A stretch of DNA of 64,000 bases from Paludibacterium paludis (GCF_018802605.1 NZ_CP069161.1:1674001-1738000); one strand, 5' to 3'. Positions 8,975 to 18,326 are shown, counted from the first letter of the stretch. The notes: generated from the letters alone by a model not told the origin. Made by a program: numbers and translations.

Positions 8975-9287
8975 GAATTCCCCGATGAGAGACCTGTGCA
9001 GGAACCGGGCTCGCGCGAGTCCGGGATGACTGCCGACTATTTACCGTCATGTCATTATCGTTGGGCCTTAAGAGAATGCAAGTTTCGCGGCGTCGTGCGG
9101 AGGTTCAACGCAAGAAATGAAAACAACAAAACTATGATATAAAGATACATTAATGGTATTGACACGCATAAGACCGACGACGACCGGGGGCAAGGGGATG
9201 ATGCCCGTGGGCGCATGTCAGCCGGTCAGGCTCGTCGCTTTCCTGCTCGTCGGCACAGAATGAGAAGAATTTATCCGGAGGGAAGGT
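8975..9287. other. Intergenic region between divergent units
   Basis: No gene is supported in these 313 nt. The centre (about 9110-9160) is AT-rich in an otherwise GC-rich window and contains TATGATATAAAG-like sequences suitable for a promoter. I could not place a confident -35/-10 pair. Long open frames across it on the minus strand are shadows of the adaptor operon. Confidence 0.5.
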
Positions 9288-10052
9288 ATGAAATCGAATT
9301 GGTTCGCCGGTGGATGCGCACTGGCGATTTTCGCGTCGGCCTGCGCTGGCGCGCAACCGGCGGCAAAGCCGGCCGGAACGGCTCCGCTCAACGCACAGGA
9401 CGGACGGATCCGGGTGCAATTGATGGCGCGCAACGCGGTGACTCTGTCCGGCGAGATCGCCGCCAAGATCGCCGCGCTGCCGGTCGAAGAGGGGGGCAGT
9501 TTCAAACGGGGCCAGGCACTCGTCGAGTTCGATTGCGGCAGTTACCGGGCGCAATGGCGCAAAGCCCAGGCGTCGCTTGAGGCCGCCAATCAGCTCGCCA
9601 GGGTCAACAGCCAATTGGCCAAGCTCAATTCGATCGGCGCGCTCGAAGTGGCCCAGGCTCAGGGCAAGGCCAAGGAAGCCGCGGCCGATGCGAGCTATAT
9701 GCAGACCATTGTCGGCAAGTGCGCGATCGGCGCGCCGTTCAACGGGCGGGTGGCTCGCCGCATCGCCGCTGTCCATCAATACGTCAGCCCGGGAAATCCG
9801 ATTCTCGATATCGTCGATACCGGGGCCTTGCAGCTTCGCATGCTTGTCCCTTCCAAATGGATCGCCCACCTGAAACCCGGCAGCCGCTTCACGGTGGCGG
9901 TGGACGAGCTGGGCACGAGTTTTCCGGCGAAAATCGAGCGGCTTGGCGCGCAGATCGATCCGGTCAGCCAGTCCATTCTGGCCATCGGGGTCATCGACGG
10001 CCCGGCCGCGAACCTGTTGCCCGGCATGAGCGGCTGGGCCAGCTTCAAGTAA
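9288..10052 (+). CDS. Periplasmic adaptor (HlyD/RND-MFP type)
   Basis: A 254-residue membrane-fusion-protein subunit. The N-terminus is a signal sequence with a possible lipobox (FASAC, Cys about residue 19), so it may be lipid-anchored. It has the barrel-sandwich halves IAALPVEEGGSFKRGQALVEFDCGSY and GAPFNGRVARRIAAVHQYVSPGNPILDIVDTG flanking a short helical hairpin (about 85-135), then a beta-barrel domain. A purine-rich site (GGAGGGAAGG) precedes ATG 9288. It opens an operon with a membrane-bound adaptor (10062) and an M50-HlyD fusion (11372). No ATPase or RND pump is encoded here, so the motor of the export route is elsewhere or unusual. Confidence 0.85.
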   Translation: MKSNWFAGGCALAIFASACAGAQPAAKPAGTAPLNAQDGRIRVQLMARNAVTLSGEIAAKIAALPVEEGGSFKRGQALVEFDCGSYRAQWRKAQASLEAANQLARVNSQLAKLNSIGALEVAQAQGKAKEAAADASYMQTIVGKCAIGAPFNGRVARRIAAVHQYVSPGNPILDIVDTGALQLRMLVPSKWIAHLKPGSRFTVAVDELGTSFPAKIERLGAQIDPVSQSILAIGVIDGPAANLLPGMSGWASFK

Positions 10053-10061
10053 GGGATGGGC

Positions 10062-11378
10062 ATGTCCGATACAAGTCGGGAACTGGCCGGTCTGATCGCG
10101 CTCATGCGCCGCGCCCGCGAGGCGGGCGATGCCGCGGAACTGGGATTCATCGCGGTCAATGAAAGCCGGCAACTGTTGCCTTACCGGCAGGCGGCGATGT
10201 GGCGGGAGGGTATGCACCGTCATGTCGGCGCTCTGTCGGGGTTGTCGGAGATCGATCCTACCGTTCCCTATGTCCAGTGGCTGGGCCAGGTATTCAGGCA
10301 CATGGAGCACGAGGCAGGCGACGCGGACTGCCGCGTGCTGCGCGCCGCCGATCTTCCGGAGCGGCTGGCGGGGGAATGGCCGTCCTTCTTGCCCGCCGAG
10401 GCTCTGTGGCTGCGCCTTGGCGCGCAAGGCGCCCTGCTGTTCGCGCGCGATGACGCATGGTCCGACTACGAAATCAGGCTCGCGACGGAACTGGCCCACG
10501 GTTACGGGCATGCGCTGTCGTTTTTCGGATCGCGCCGGGACTGGCGCGAAACCGCGCGCCGCTGGTTCGCTCCCGGTCCGAAGCAGCGGCGGCTGCTTTT
10601 GGCCGCGCTGATCATCGCCTTCCTGCCGATCCGGCTGAGCGTGCTGGCGCGAGCCGAGGTCGTGCCGCAAACACCGCAGTTGGTACGCGCACCGATCGCC
10701 GGCGTGATCGACCGCATCAATGTCGAGCCCAATCAGCGTGTGGCCAAAGGCAGCCCCCTGTTCGATCTGGATGCGACGGTCCTCTCCGGCCAGCTGGCGA
10801 TGGCGAGCCAGGAGCGCGATGCCGCCCAGGAGCGTTTCCGGGCCAGTGCGCAACTGGCGGTGACCGATGACAAGGGCAAGCTTGCCATGGAGCAGGATCG
10901 CGCGCGACTCGAAGAAAAGAGCATCGAGGCCGAGTATGCCGCGCGCGAGCTGCAGCGCTTGCACGTGACGGCGCCATCCGGCGGCGTGGTGGTGTTTTCC
11001 GATAAGAATGACTGGCAGGGCAAAGCGGTCGCGGTCGGCGAAAAAGTCATGACCCTCGCCGATCCGGCGAAGGTGGAGCTCGCGGTCTGGCTGCCGGCGG
11101 CCGAGGCGATCGATGTCGCTCCCGGCGCCGGCGTCACCCTGTATCCCAATGCCTCGCCCACCGAGTCCTACGATGCCAGGGTCACGCGCGTGGCCTACAA
11201 GGCCGAAGCCGTCGAGGGAGGATTGCTGGCCTACCGGCTGCAGGCGGCGTTCGCGCCCGGCGAGCGGCCAAGACTCGGTCAAATGGGCACGGCGCGCGTA
11301 TACGGCAGCTGGGTGCCGCTGTGTTATTACGCGCTGCGCCGCCCGCTGACGGCCGCCCGTCAATGGTTGGGATGGTGA
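10062..11378 (+). CDS. Membrane-anchored HlyD-family adaptor with N-terminal cytosolic domain
   Basis: A 438-residue protein. Residues 1-160 form a soluble, probably cytosolic domain with a GAF-like feel (LLPYRQAAMWREG, ALWLRLGAQGALLFARDDAWSDYEIRLATELAHGY). One transmembrane helix follows (LLLAALIIAFLPIRLSVLA, about 175-193), then a periplasmic HlyD module: APIAGVIDRINVEPNQRVAKGSPLFDLD, a coiled-coil hairpin, and LHVTAPSGGVVVF. I prefer ATG 10062 because AAGGG lies 6 nt upstream; ATG 10056 would sit directly on that site. Its end overlaps the M50 gene. Adaptors with a cytosolic GAF-like domain beside M50 proteins recur in proteobacterial genomes, but their cargo is not established to my knowledge. 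Confidence 0.8.
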   Translation: MSDTSRELAGLIALMRRAREAGDAAELGFIAVNESRQLLPYRQAAMWREGMHRHVGALSGLSEIDPTVPYVQWLGQVFRHMEHEAGDADCRVLRAADLPERLAGEWPSFLPAEALWLRLGAQGALLFARDDAWSDYEIRLATELAHGYGHALSFFGSRRDWRETARRWFAPGPKQRRLLLAALIIAFLPIRLSVLARAEVVPQTPQLVRAPIAGVIDRINVEPNQRVAKGSPLFDLDATVLSGQLAMASQERDAAQERFRASAQLAVTDDKGKLAMEQDRARLEEKSIEAEYAARELQRLHVTAPSGGVVVFSDKNDWQGKAVAVGEKVMTLADPAKVELAVWLPAAEAIDVAPGAGVTLYPNASPTESYDARVTRVAYKAEAVEGGLLAYRLQAAFAPGERPRLGQMGTARVYGSWVPLCYYALRRPLTAARQWLGW

Positions 11379-13489
11379 CGATGACCGAACGCGTATTGCC
11401 CGGAATCCGGCAGGAACTCACGCTGCATCCCGGTCCGGCGGAAGCGGACGGATCGCCAAGCTGGACCTTGCACGATCCGTGTTCGAACCGCTTTTACCAG
11501 TTGGGCTGGGCGAGCTTCGAGATCCTCCGCCGCTGGCATCTGGCCACGCCCGGCAAAGTGCTCGAATCGATCCGCTCGGAGACCACTCTGAACCTGGACG
11601 GGGACGACATCGACGCGGTGGTGTCATTTCTGGCGCGTCATCAGCTTCTGGACGCCGGAACCGAGGAGCGCAGCCGCGGTTTGTGGCGCGCGCGGCAGGC
11701 GGCCCGGCCAAGCCGCATGATGTGGCTGCTGAAGAATTATCTTTTTTTCCGGATTCCCCTGGTGCGGCCCGAGACGGTGCTCAACCGTCTGCTGCCCTGG
11801 TGCGCCTGGCTGTTCGAGCCACGCTTCTGGTGGATCATGGGCGGCGTTCTCGCGTTCGCGCTGGCCATGGTGTCGCGCCGCTGGGACGAGTTCACGCACA
11901 CTTTTTCCGGATACGGCGGGGCGGGGGCGGCCATCGGGATCGGGCTGTCGCTGAGCGTGGCCAAGGTGCTGCACGAATTGGGGCATGCCCTGACCGCGAA
12001 GCGCTTTGGCTGCCGCGTGCCGGCGATGGGGGTCGCGTTCCTGGTGATGGTGCCGGTTCTTTACACCGATACCAACGATGCCTGGAAATTACCGTCCCGG
12101 CGCCAGCGGCTGTTGATCGGCGCCGCCGGCATGCTGGCCGAGCTGACGCTGGCCGTCTGGGCGACGGTGCTGTGGTGTTTTTTGCCGGATGGCCCGTTGC
12201 GGGCGGGGGTGTTCCTTCTGGCCTCGACCACCTGGCTGGCCACGCTGGCGGTGAATGCCAGTCCGTTCATGCGGTTCGACGGCTATTTTCTGTTGTCGGA
12301 CTATCTTGGCCTGCCCAATCTGCATTCCCGTGCTTTTGCCCTGGCGTTGTGGCGCTTGCGCCGATGGGCGCTCGGGCTGGACGATCCGGTGCCGGAACCG
12401 CTGCCGCCCGGGCGCGAACGGCTGCTCGTGCTGTTCGCCTGGGCCACCTGGCTATACCGGCTGGTGGTTTTCCTGTCGATCGCGTTTCTGGTTTATCACA
12501 TGTTTTTCAAGGCGCTCGGGCTGCTTTTGCTGGTTGTCGAGCTGGGCTGGTTCATCGTGCGCCCCGTGACCGGCGAACTTCGCGTCTGGTGGCGGCGCCG
12601 GCATGAGCTTCGCTGGTGCCGGCCGACAAAGCGCAGCGCGGTGATCGTTGTGTCGTTCCTGCTCTGGATCGCCGTTCCCTGGCAGGGTGAAGTCGCCAGT
12701 CCCGCGGTGATCGGCGCGCGGCAATCCCAGGGCATGTACGCGCCGGTCGGCGCCGTGGTGGCGGACGTGTTTGTGAAGGCCGGGCAAGCGGTGCGGGCCG
12801 GCGATCGGCTCGCCAGGCTCGAGTCGCCGGAGCTGTCGCTACGCCTGGCGCGGGCCGAGGCGCGCGAACGCGAGGCCGCGTGGCAGGTGTCCCGGCAACC
12901 GTTCAATGCCGACTTGCAGGTGCAAGGACCGGCCCTGCGGAAACAGTGGATGGCCGCGCAGGAGGAGGTCAACGGTCTGCGGCAGCAGCAGGACCGTTTA
13001 CTGTTGACCGCTCCGTTCGCCGGGAGGGTGACCGATGCCGGCGATGCTCTGCTGCCGGGCACGATGGTCACGGAGGGCGAACATCTGCTGGATGTGGTGG
13101 GGCCGCATGGCGCGAAGGGCGAGGCGTTCGTTGACGAGGCGGGAGTCGGCGGGCTCAAGACCGGCGATCCGGTGCGCTTTGTCGCCGACGGCGGCGAGCA
13201 CTGGGGAATCTCTTGCCGTCTTGGCGCGGTCGACCGTCTGAATCTTGCCGTGCTTGACCAACCGGTTCTGGCGTCGGTCTACGGTGGTCCCATCCCTGTC
13301 GAACAGCGCCAGCATGGACTGGTTCCGCTCGCGGCCACGTTCCGGGTGCGCCTGGAGTCGTGCGACACGGAGGTGGCGCCGGTCAGGGAAATGGCGGGCC
13401 TCGCGCGTATCGATGGCGAGCGGCACAGTCTTCTTGGCGATGCCGCGCGGCGGTTTTTCGTGGCGCTCAGACGCGAGGCGGGGCTGTGA
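11372..13489 (+). CDS. M50 (site-2-protease-like) membrane protein fused to HlyD adaptor domain
   Basis: A 705-residue fusion. The N-terminal about 115 residues are soluble, resembling a PqqD-like winged region (FYQLGWASFEILRRW). A multi-pass segment carries the zinc motif HELGH at residues 201-205 and the second S2P motif NASPFMRFDG at 295-304, so the protease site looks intact. After further helices (to about 470) comes a periplasmic biotinyl-lipoyl-like/HlyD part (GMYAPVGAVVADVFVKAGQAVRAGDRLARLES ... LLLTAPFAGRVTDAGDALLPGTMV). The 5' end overlaps the preceding gene by 7 nt; ATG 11381 is an alternative start. PqqD-like plus M50 plus HlyD is reminiscent of peptide export/maturation systems, although no obvious precursor peptide lies nearby. 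Confidence 0.85.
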   Translation: MVTMTERVLPGIRQELTLHPGPAEADGSPSWTLHDPCSNRFYQLGWASFEILRRWHLATPGKVLESIRSETTLNLDGDDIDAVVSFLARHQLLDAGTEERSRGLWRARQAARPSRMMWLLKNYLFFRIPLVRPETVLNRLLPWCAWLFEPRFWWIMGGVLAFALAMVSRRWDEFTHTFSGYGGAGAAIGIGLSLSVAKVLHELGHALTAKRFGCRVPAMGVAFLVMVPVLYTDTNDAWKLPSRRQRLLIGAAGMLAELTLAVWATVLWCFLPDGPLRAGVFLLASTTWLATLAVNASPFMRFDGYFLLSDYLGLPNLHSRAFALALWRLRRWALGLDDPVPEPLPPGRERLLVLFAWATWLYRLVVFLSIAFLVYHMFFKALGLLLLVVELGWFIVRPVTGELRVWWRRRHELRWCRPTKRSAVIVVSFLLWIAVPWQGEVASPAVIGARQSQGMYAPVGAVVADVFVKAGQAVRAGDRLARLESPELSLRLARAEAREREAAWQVSRQPFNADLQVQGPALRKQWMAAQEEVNGLRQQQDRLLLTAPFAGRVTDAGDALLPGTMVTEGEHLLDVVGPHGAKGEAFVDEAGVGGLKTGDPVRFVADGGEHWGISCRLGAVDRLNLAVLDQPVLASVYGGPIPVEQRQHGLVPLAATFRVRLESCDTEVAPVREMAGLARIDGERHSLLGDAARRFFVALRREAGL

Positions 13490-13534
13490 TGGCCTGGCGG
13501 ATCGATCAGCATTTCACCACTTCGGGAGGGGAAT

Positions 13535-14062
13535 ATGGCGGCGTTTATGCAAACCTCTTCGTTGGCGCGCAGCGTGACGTTGCGCCCGGCAAGGCAAAGT
13601 GACGAGCCTTTCATCGCGCAGGTTTACCGCGCGGCCAGACCGGATCTTCTGTTGATCGACGCGGAGCCCGATTTTGTCCGTATGGTTCAGGATCAGCAGT
13701 GGAACGCGATGCGGCAGGGCGCGGGCGAGCACTCGCCGGATGCGATGCATTTTATCGTGGAAAAGACCGGGGCCGGGATCGGCGCCGTGATGGTGGATTT
13801 CGGCCACAATGAGGTTCGCCTGCTTTTTCTCGGGCTGCTCCCCGAGGCGCGCGGCAAGGGGTACGCCAGGGATGTCCTGGCCGGCCTGCAGCAGGCGGCA
13901 AGACAGGTTTGCACGCCACTGGCGGTCGTGGCCTGGCATGACAATCTCCCCGCGAAGAGGCTGTATCGGGCCATGGGGTTCGTTCCCGAGGAAAGCGGGC
14001 CGGTCGCCGACAAGCTGGTGTGGTATCCGGCGCCCCCGGAGGGGCTGCCGGGCATCAGTTGA
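13535..14062 (+). CDS. GNAT-family N-acetyltransferase
   Basis: A 175-residue GNAT protein. The acetyl-CoA-binding strand/loop is LLFLGLLPEARGKGYARDVLAGL (Q/RxxGxG/A type, about residues 90-112), followed by the family's late motif NLPAKRLYRAMGFVPEE. A strong ribosome-binding site (GGGAGGGG) lies 5 nt before ATG 13535. It follows the M50-HlyD gene by 45 nt and is probably the last gene of that operon. Its stop overlaps the convergent DUF6916-like gene by 8 nt. The acceptor substrate is unknown; modification of an exported protein or peptide is a guess from context. Confidence 0.85.
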   Translation: MAAFMQTSSLARSVTLRPARQSDEPFIAQVYRAARPDLLLIDAEPDFVRMVQDQQWNAMRQGAGEHSPDAMHFIVEKTGAGIGAVMVDFGHNEVRLLFLGLLPEARGKGYARDVLAGLQQAARQVCTPLAVVAWHDNLPAKRLYRAMGFVPEESGPVADKLVWYPAPPEGLPGIS

Positions 14063-14384
14063 ACGGCAATTGGAAATAGGCGAAGGCCGGATCCCGGCCC
14101 GCCGGGATGACGCGGCCGATCCAGACCTGCTCCAGTGCCGGTCCCGGCTTGTCCGGCGCCGTGAAAGAAAGCCGCCCGACGGCATCGGCGAGAACTGTCG
14201 GTTCTTCGCTGACCAGCGCGACAACGAACGGGGTGCGGCCGGCCGGCTTGCGTGGCAGGCGCGCGAGCGGTCTGAGTTCGACCGCCTGGATGGTCAGACG
14301 CAGGGTGGTGCCCTGCGAGCACTCGAAAAGGCAGGTTTGGCCGAGTCGTTTTGTGAACTCGTCGGCGCAGACGGTGGATAGCAT
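14055..14384 (-). CDS. DUF6916-like small protein
   Basis: A 109-residue protein resembling the DUF6916 family, which is often found beside tail-collar (microcystin-dependent) proteins. It contains CADEFTKRLGQTCLFE and the beta-rich TLRLTIQAVELRP...PFVVALVSEE, and ends with a conserved-looking AFAYFQLPFN, like an edge strand exposed at the C-terminus. It lies 24 nt downstream of the collar-protein gene on the same strand, so the two are probably co-expressed. I see no signal peptide. The family identification rests on length, context and the C-terminal motif, so it is moderate. Confidence 0.65.
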   Translation of the reverse strand: MLSTVCADEFTKRLGQTCLFECSQGTTLRLTIQAVELRPLARLPRKPAGRTPFVVALVSEEPTVLADAVGRLSFTAPDKPGPALEQVWIGRVIPAGRDPAFAYFQLPFN

Positions 14385-14408
14385 GGCGGTTCTGCCCCCG
14401 TGCGACGG

Positions 14409-14996
14409 TTACGGACGGACCGGGTAAAGCCCGTTGATGGCGATACAGAAATTGAGCGCCAGGAACGGATTGAGCACGGACACCGGGGTATTTCCGCCTG
14501 TCGCGTCGGTTGCGCCGGAAACGGACAGACCCTTCACCGCGACCGGGTTGTTCAGGGCCGTCGACCAGATGGTGGCCAGTCCCGTGCCGGCTCCCGAGGC
14601 GCCAAGGTAAGGATTGGCGGCGGAGGGGGCGCTGGCCGGCGTGGTCGGAGTGGGCGTGCCCGCCGCCTGGAAGGCGACCTGCATGGCGGAGCTGGTATGC
14701 GTATGGACCGGCAGATTGGCGATGGAGAGCGAGGCGCTTTGCTGCCCTCCGTTCTGACCGGGATTATAGGCGGGAAGATTGAACGCGGGTTGCGCCGGTC
14801 CGGTACCGATGGGCATGCGGGCCGTCAGGTTGGGCAGCATGAAATTTTGCGATCCATTGCCGCCATAGAGCGTGCCCAGCAAAGAAAACAACGCCTGGTA
14901 CTGCGATACCTGGTAGGTTTGGCCCTGGCACATCGCCCAGTCCTGCGGGGCGTAGTTGAAGGCGAAGATCGTGATCGTACCCATGTAGGCTTCCAT
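14409..14996 (-). CDS. Phage tail-collar / microcystin-dependent (MdpB-like) protein
   Basis: A 195-residue protein of the tail-collar fold. The N-terminus has the hallmark ITIFAFNYAPQDWAMCQGQ and YQALFSLLGTLYGGNGSQNFMLPNLTARMPIGTG, followed by a Gly/Ser/Thr/Ala-rich middle with the HTH stretch (LPVHTHTSSAMQ), and ends with PFLALNFCIAINGLYP. In phages this domain sits in tail fibres; free-standing chromosomal copies (MdpB) are exported in some bacteria by unknown means. No other phage genes are nearby, so this is not a prophage remnant by context. The neighbouring HlyD/M50 operon makes an export role plausible. An internal ATG at 14984 (MGTITIF) fits the usual family start better than 14996. 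Confidence 0.88.
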   Translation of the reverse strand: MEAYMGTITIFAFNYAPQDWAMCQGQTYQVSQYQALFSLLGTLYGGNGSQNFMLPNLTARMPIGTGPAQPAFNLPAYNPGQNGGQQSASLSIANLPVHTHTSSAMQVAFQAAGTPTPTTPASAPSAANPYLGASGAGTGLATIWSTALNNPVAVKGLSVSGATDATGGNTPVSVLNPFLALNFCIAINGLYPVRP

Positions 14997-15164
14997 GCGC
15001 TTACCTCCGGTAATGGCCCTGTCCGGGCCTCAGTCGGGTGCGGGGCCTGATTCGGTTGCCCGCGTGCCATACCGGTGTAGATCACTCTCCGCTTAATTCA
15101 ACTGGCATTTATGCTGGTTGATTGGCGGCAAGGGCGAAAAGGGGAGCCGGGCTCCCCTTCGCCG

Positions 15165-16736
15165 TTAGGCGTGCGCGCTTTCCCGGATCAAGTGATCGAA
15201 TGCGCCCAGAGCGGCTTTCGCGCCTTCTCCCATGGCGACGATGATCTGTTTGTAAGGCACATCCGTGACATCGCCGGCGGCGAATACGCCGGGAGCCGAG
15301 GTGTCCTGATGACGGCCGGTGACGATTTCCCCACGGCCGGTCAGCTCGATACTGCCCTTGAGCCAATCGGTGTTCGGCAGCAATCCGATCTGTACGAAGA
15401 TCCCTTCCAGCGCCAGTTTACGTGTCTCGCCATTCGTGCGGTCGGTGTACACGAGCCCGTCGACTTTCGCGCCGTCGCCCGTCACTTCGGTGGTTTGCGC
15501 GTTCAGAATCACGGTGACATTGGGCAGGCTTTTCAGTTTGGCCTGCAGCACGGCGTCGGCGCGCATGGCGTCGCCGAACTCCAGCAGCGTGACATGCGAG
15601 GCGAGCCCCGCCAGGTCGATCGCGGCTTCCACGCCCGAATTGCCTCCGCCGACCACCGCCACGCGCTTGCCCTTGAAGAGCGGACCGTCGCAATGCGGGC
15701 AGTAGGCGACGCCCTTGTTGCGGTACTGCTGTTCTCCCGGAACATTCATTTCGCGCCAGCGCGCGCCGGTGGCCACGATCACGCTCCTGGCTTTGAGCGC
15801 GACGCCGCTTTCCAGTCCGATCTCCACGAATCCGCTGACACTGTCGGCGGCCGGGATCAGGCGCGTCGCGCGCTGCAGATTCATGATGTCCACATCGTAA
15901 TCCTTGACGTGCTGCTCCAGGGCGGTGGCCAGTTTCGGTCCTTCGGTTTCCTTGACCGAAATGAAGTTTTCAATGCCCAGGGTGTCGAGCACCTGCCCGC
16001 CGAAGCGATCCGCCACCACGCCGGTGCGGATGCCCTTGCGCGCGGCGTAGATCGCCGCCGCCGCGCCGGCCGGTCCGCCGCCAACCACGAGGACGTCGAA
16101 CGGGGCCTTGTCGGCGAGTTTGGCCGCTTCGCGTTCCGCGCTGCCGCTATCGAGCCGCGCGACGATCTCTTCCAGCCCCATCCGGCCCTGGCCGAATGGC
16201 TCGCCGTTCAGGAAAACGGTCGGAACCGACATGATCTGGCGGGAGGCGACCTCGTCCTGGAACAGCGCGCCGTCGACCATGGTGTGGCGGATGGACGGAT
16301 TGATGGCCGCCATCAGGTTCAGCGCTTGTACCACGTCCGGACAGTTCTGGCAGGACAAGGAGATATATGTTTCGAACACCAGATCGCCGGGCAGGGCGGC
16401 GATCTGTTCGATGAGCTCGCGGGACGCCTTGGACGGATGGCCGCCCACCTGCAGCAGGGCCAGGACGAGCGAAGTGAATTCATGGCCCATCGGCACGCCG
16501 GCGAAGGCGATGCGCGCATCCGGCCGGCCGGGCTGTCCGACCGTGAACGACGGCTTGCGCGCAGCCTGTCCGTCAAAGCGCGCGACCACCTTGTCGGACA
16601 GCCCGGCGAGGTCGGTCAGCAATTCCCGCACCTCGGTGTCCTTGGCGCCGTCGCCGAGCGAGGCGATCAGCTCGATGGTGTGTCGCAGGTTGGCGAGGTA
16701 GCTTTTGAGTTGGGTCTTGATGGTGGTATCCAGCAT
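15165..16736 (-). CDS. ahpF: Alkyl hydroperoxide reductase subunit F
   Basis: A 523-residue flavoprotein that regenerates AhpC using NADH. The N-terminal double-thioredoxin-like domain carries Cys129/Cys132 (LSCQNCPD), at the same positions as in E. coli AhpF. The thioredoxin-reductase-like part has the FAD motif [19 protein letters not shown], the redox CPHCDG pair near residue 345, the NADH-binding [12 protein letters not shown] and the late FAD contact [19 protein letters not shown] 16736 has a good AGGAGAA site 5 nt away; the longer frame to 16820 would read through the hairpin region. It is downstream of ahpC on the same strand, separated by about 120 nt of strong inverted repeats. Confidence 0.97.
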   Translation of the reverse strand: MLDTTIKTQLKSYLANLRHTIELIASLGDGAKDTEVRELLTDLAGLSDKVVARFDGQAARKPSFTVGQPGRPDARIAFAGVPMGHEFTSLVLALLQVGGHPSKASRELIEQIAALPGDLVFETYISLSCQNCPDVVQALNLMAAINPSIRHTMVDGALFQDEVASRQIMSVPTVFLNGEPFGQGRMGLEEIVARLDSGSAEREAAKLADKAPFDVLVVGGGPAGAAAAIYAARKGIRTGVVADRFGGQVLDTLGIENFISVKETEGPKLATALEQHVKDYDVDIMNLQRATRLIPAADSVSGFVEIGLESGVALKARSVIVATGARWREMNVPGEQQYRNKGVAYCPHCDGPLFKGKRVAVVGGGNSGVEAAIDLAGLASHVTLLEFGDAMRADAVLQAKLKSLPNVTVILNAQTTEVTGDGAKVDGLVYTDRTNGETRKLALEGIFVQIGLLPNTDWLKGSIELTGRGEIVTGRHQDTSAPGVFAAGDVTDVPYKQIIVAMGEGAKAALGAFDHLIRESAHA

Positions 16737-16758
16737 GGTTCTTCTCCTGTTTCGGGTA

Positions 16759-16796
16759 CCTGGAAAACCCGCCTTGGCAAAAGCGGTTTTTCCAGG
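16759..16796 (-). repeat. Hairpin in the ahpC-ahpF intercistronic region
   Basis: A 14-bp stem with one mismatch (16759-16772 with 16783-16796, 10-nt loop) lies between ahpC and ahpF. It is followed, towards ahpC, by two more GC-rich inverted repeats (about 16797-16815 and 16823-16846). Read on the minus strand there is an A/T tract inside the stem but no clean terminal T-run, so partial attenuation or mRNA stabilisation of the ahpC part is more likely than full termination. Confidence 0.6.
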
Positions 16797-16857
16797 GGCC
16801 CGGCGAGGCCCGGGCATCAAGCCGGAACCGGCGGGACCGGCTCCGGCGGGGTAGGAC

Positions 16858-17421
16858 TCAGATCTTGCCGATCAGGTCGAGCGACGGCGCGAGGGTGGCT
16901 TCGCCTTCTTTCCACTTGGCCGGGCACACTTCGCCCGGGTGGTTGGCGACGTACTGCGCGGCCTTGACCTTGCGCAGCAGTTCGGAAGCGTCGCGGCCGA
17001 CTCCGCCGGAGGTGATTTCGACGATCTGGATGCGGCCTTCGGGATCGATCACGAAGGTGCCGCGATCGGCCAGGCCTTCTTCTTCGATCAGCACGCCGAA
17101 GTTGCGGGAGATGGCGTGCGTCGGATCACCCAGCATCGGGTACTGGATTTTCTTGATCGTGTCGGACGTGTCGTGCCAGGCCTTGTGGGTGAAGTGGGTA
17201 TCGGTGGATACCGAGTAGATCTCCACACCCAGCTTCTGGAATTCGGGGTACAGATCGGCCAGGTCGCCCAGTTCGGTCGGGCAGACGAAGGTGAAGTCGG
17301 CCGGGTAGAAGAAGACGACCGACCACTTGCCTTGCAGGGTTTCATCGCTGACGTTGATGAACGCGCCGTTATGGAAGGCTTCGGCGGTGAACGGTTTGAT
17401 TTGGCTGTTGATGATGGACAT
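16858..17421 (-). CDS. ahpC: Alkyl hydroperoxide reductase subunit C (peroxiredoxin)
   Basis: A 187-residue typical 2-Cys peroxiredoxin. Peroxidatic Cys47 is in DFTFVCPTE, and resolving Cys166 is in GEVCPAKW; the length and spacing match E. coli AhpC. It reduces H2O2 and organic peroxides in the cytosol and is recycled by AhpF, encoded just downstream. AAGGAG lies 7 nt before ATG 17421. The 188-nt region upstream is AT-rich (17470-17530), suitable for a regulated promoter; OxyR control is usual for this pair, but I could not identify a full OxyR site. Confidence 0.97.
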   Translation of the reverse strand: MSIINSQIKPFTAEAFHNGAFINVSDETLQGKWSVVFFYPADFTFVCPTELGDLADLYPEFQKLGVEIYSVSTDTHFTHKAWHDTSDTIKKIQYPMLGDPTHAISRNFGVLIEEEGLADRGTFVIDPEGRIQIVEITSGGVGRDASELLRKVKAAQYVANHPGEVCPAKWKEGEATLAPSLDLIGKI

Positions 17422-17609
17422 GTTTCGCTCCTTGCGTTGTGGTGCCGTTGTCGATGGCTGAATGATGCTCTTGTTTGTTTGCCAAATCCAATTGAATGTT
17501 TTTTTGCAATAGTTTTATTTTATTTATTGGGTGACATGATGGGTGGACGGCAAGACGGGAGGCGGTTCGTATCGAAAAACGTCGAGGAGGGCGGCGCGGG
17601 CGGGGGGCG

Positions 17610-18326
17610 TCAGGAGGCCGGAGTTCGGATGGCCGACACAAAAGCGGCGTCGGCGCTCGCGGCATTGAAGGCGCAGGCGAAGGCGTCAAGCCCGGCAAAG
17701 CCTTCGATGCGCCGGTCGCGGATCAGCAGGATTTCGTCGCAAAGTCCTCCCAACTCATCCAGAAGATGCGAAGAGATCACGATCAGCCGCTGCACAGTCA
17801 GCGCGTCGCGGATACGCTGACCGATAAGCAGCCTGTATTCCGGATCGACGCCGGCGGTCGGCTCGTCAAGCAGCAGGCAATCCAGGCCGGGAAGTTTCAG
17901 CAGCCATTCCAGATACAGCCAGCGGCGCTCCCCGGTGCTCAGCGTCCACAGGGGCTTGAGCGCCAGACGCGCCGCCCGTTCCCGGTTGTCGACGGCCAGA
18001 TTGTCCAGCAGGGCGTGCCAGCCTGGCGCGCCGGCTTCCCGGTTGATCAGTCCAATGAAATCGAACGCTTCGGATACTCTGAGTTTCGAGAAAGCCGCAT
18101 AGTCCTGAACCAGCATGCCGATCCTGTGGGGCGCGATCCCCGACTCGATCCCGCCCCCCTGGGGACGCTCGTCGCCCCGCAGCAAATTGAAGAATGTGGT
18201 CTTGCCCGCGCCGTTCGGGCCGATCAACCCGTATAGCCGGCCGGCGCGCAGCGTGACGCTGCAGTTGTCGAACAGCACGTGATCGCCATGGGCGAAGCGT
18301 AATTGCCGGACTTCGATCGCTTCCAT
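17610..18326 (-). CDS. ABC transporter ATP-binding protein
   Basis: A 238-residue ATPase. It has Walker A GPNGAGKTT (about residues 36-44), a Q-loop LVQDYAAFSK, a signature region LSTGERRW in place of canonical LSGGQ, Walker B CLLLDEPTAGVD and the switch His in ISSHLLDEL. It partners the six-helix permease encoded immediately upstream (3-nt gap). The first part of the protein contacts the gene's own ATG 18326 without a long tail. The substrate is unknown; a two-gene ABC-2 type exporter is the simplest reading. Confidence 0.9.
   Translation of the reverse strand: MEAIEVRQLRFAHGDHVLFDNCSVTLRAGRLYGLIGPNGAGKTTFFNLLRGDERPQGGGIESGIAPHRIGMLVQDYAAFSKLRVSEAFDFIGLINREAGAPGWHALLDNLAVDNRERAARLALKPLWTLSTGERRWLYLEWLLKLPGLDCLLLDEPTAGVDPEYRLLIGQRIRDALTVQRLIVISSHLLDELGGLCDEILLIRDRRIEGFAGLDAFACAFNAASADAAFVSAIRTPAS

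Noticed and set aside
9150..11363. 737-residue minus-strand open frame
   Set aside because: It is the complement shadow of two HlyD-like genes, with Arg/Gln/His-rich low-complexity composition and no family motif.
14409..14996. Prophage remnant indicated by the tail-collar domain
   Set aside because: No other phage gene, integrase or attachment repeat is nearby; chromosomal collar proteins are common.
15111..16967. 618-residue plus-strand open frame
   Set aside because: It is antisense to ahpF, whose FAD, NADH and redox cysteine motifs are unmistakable.
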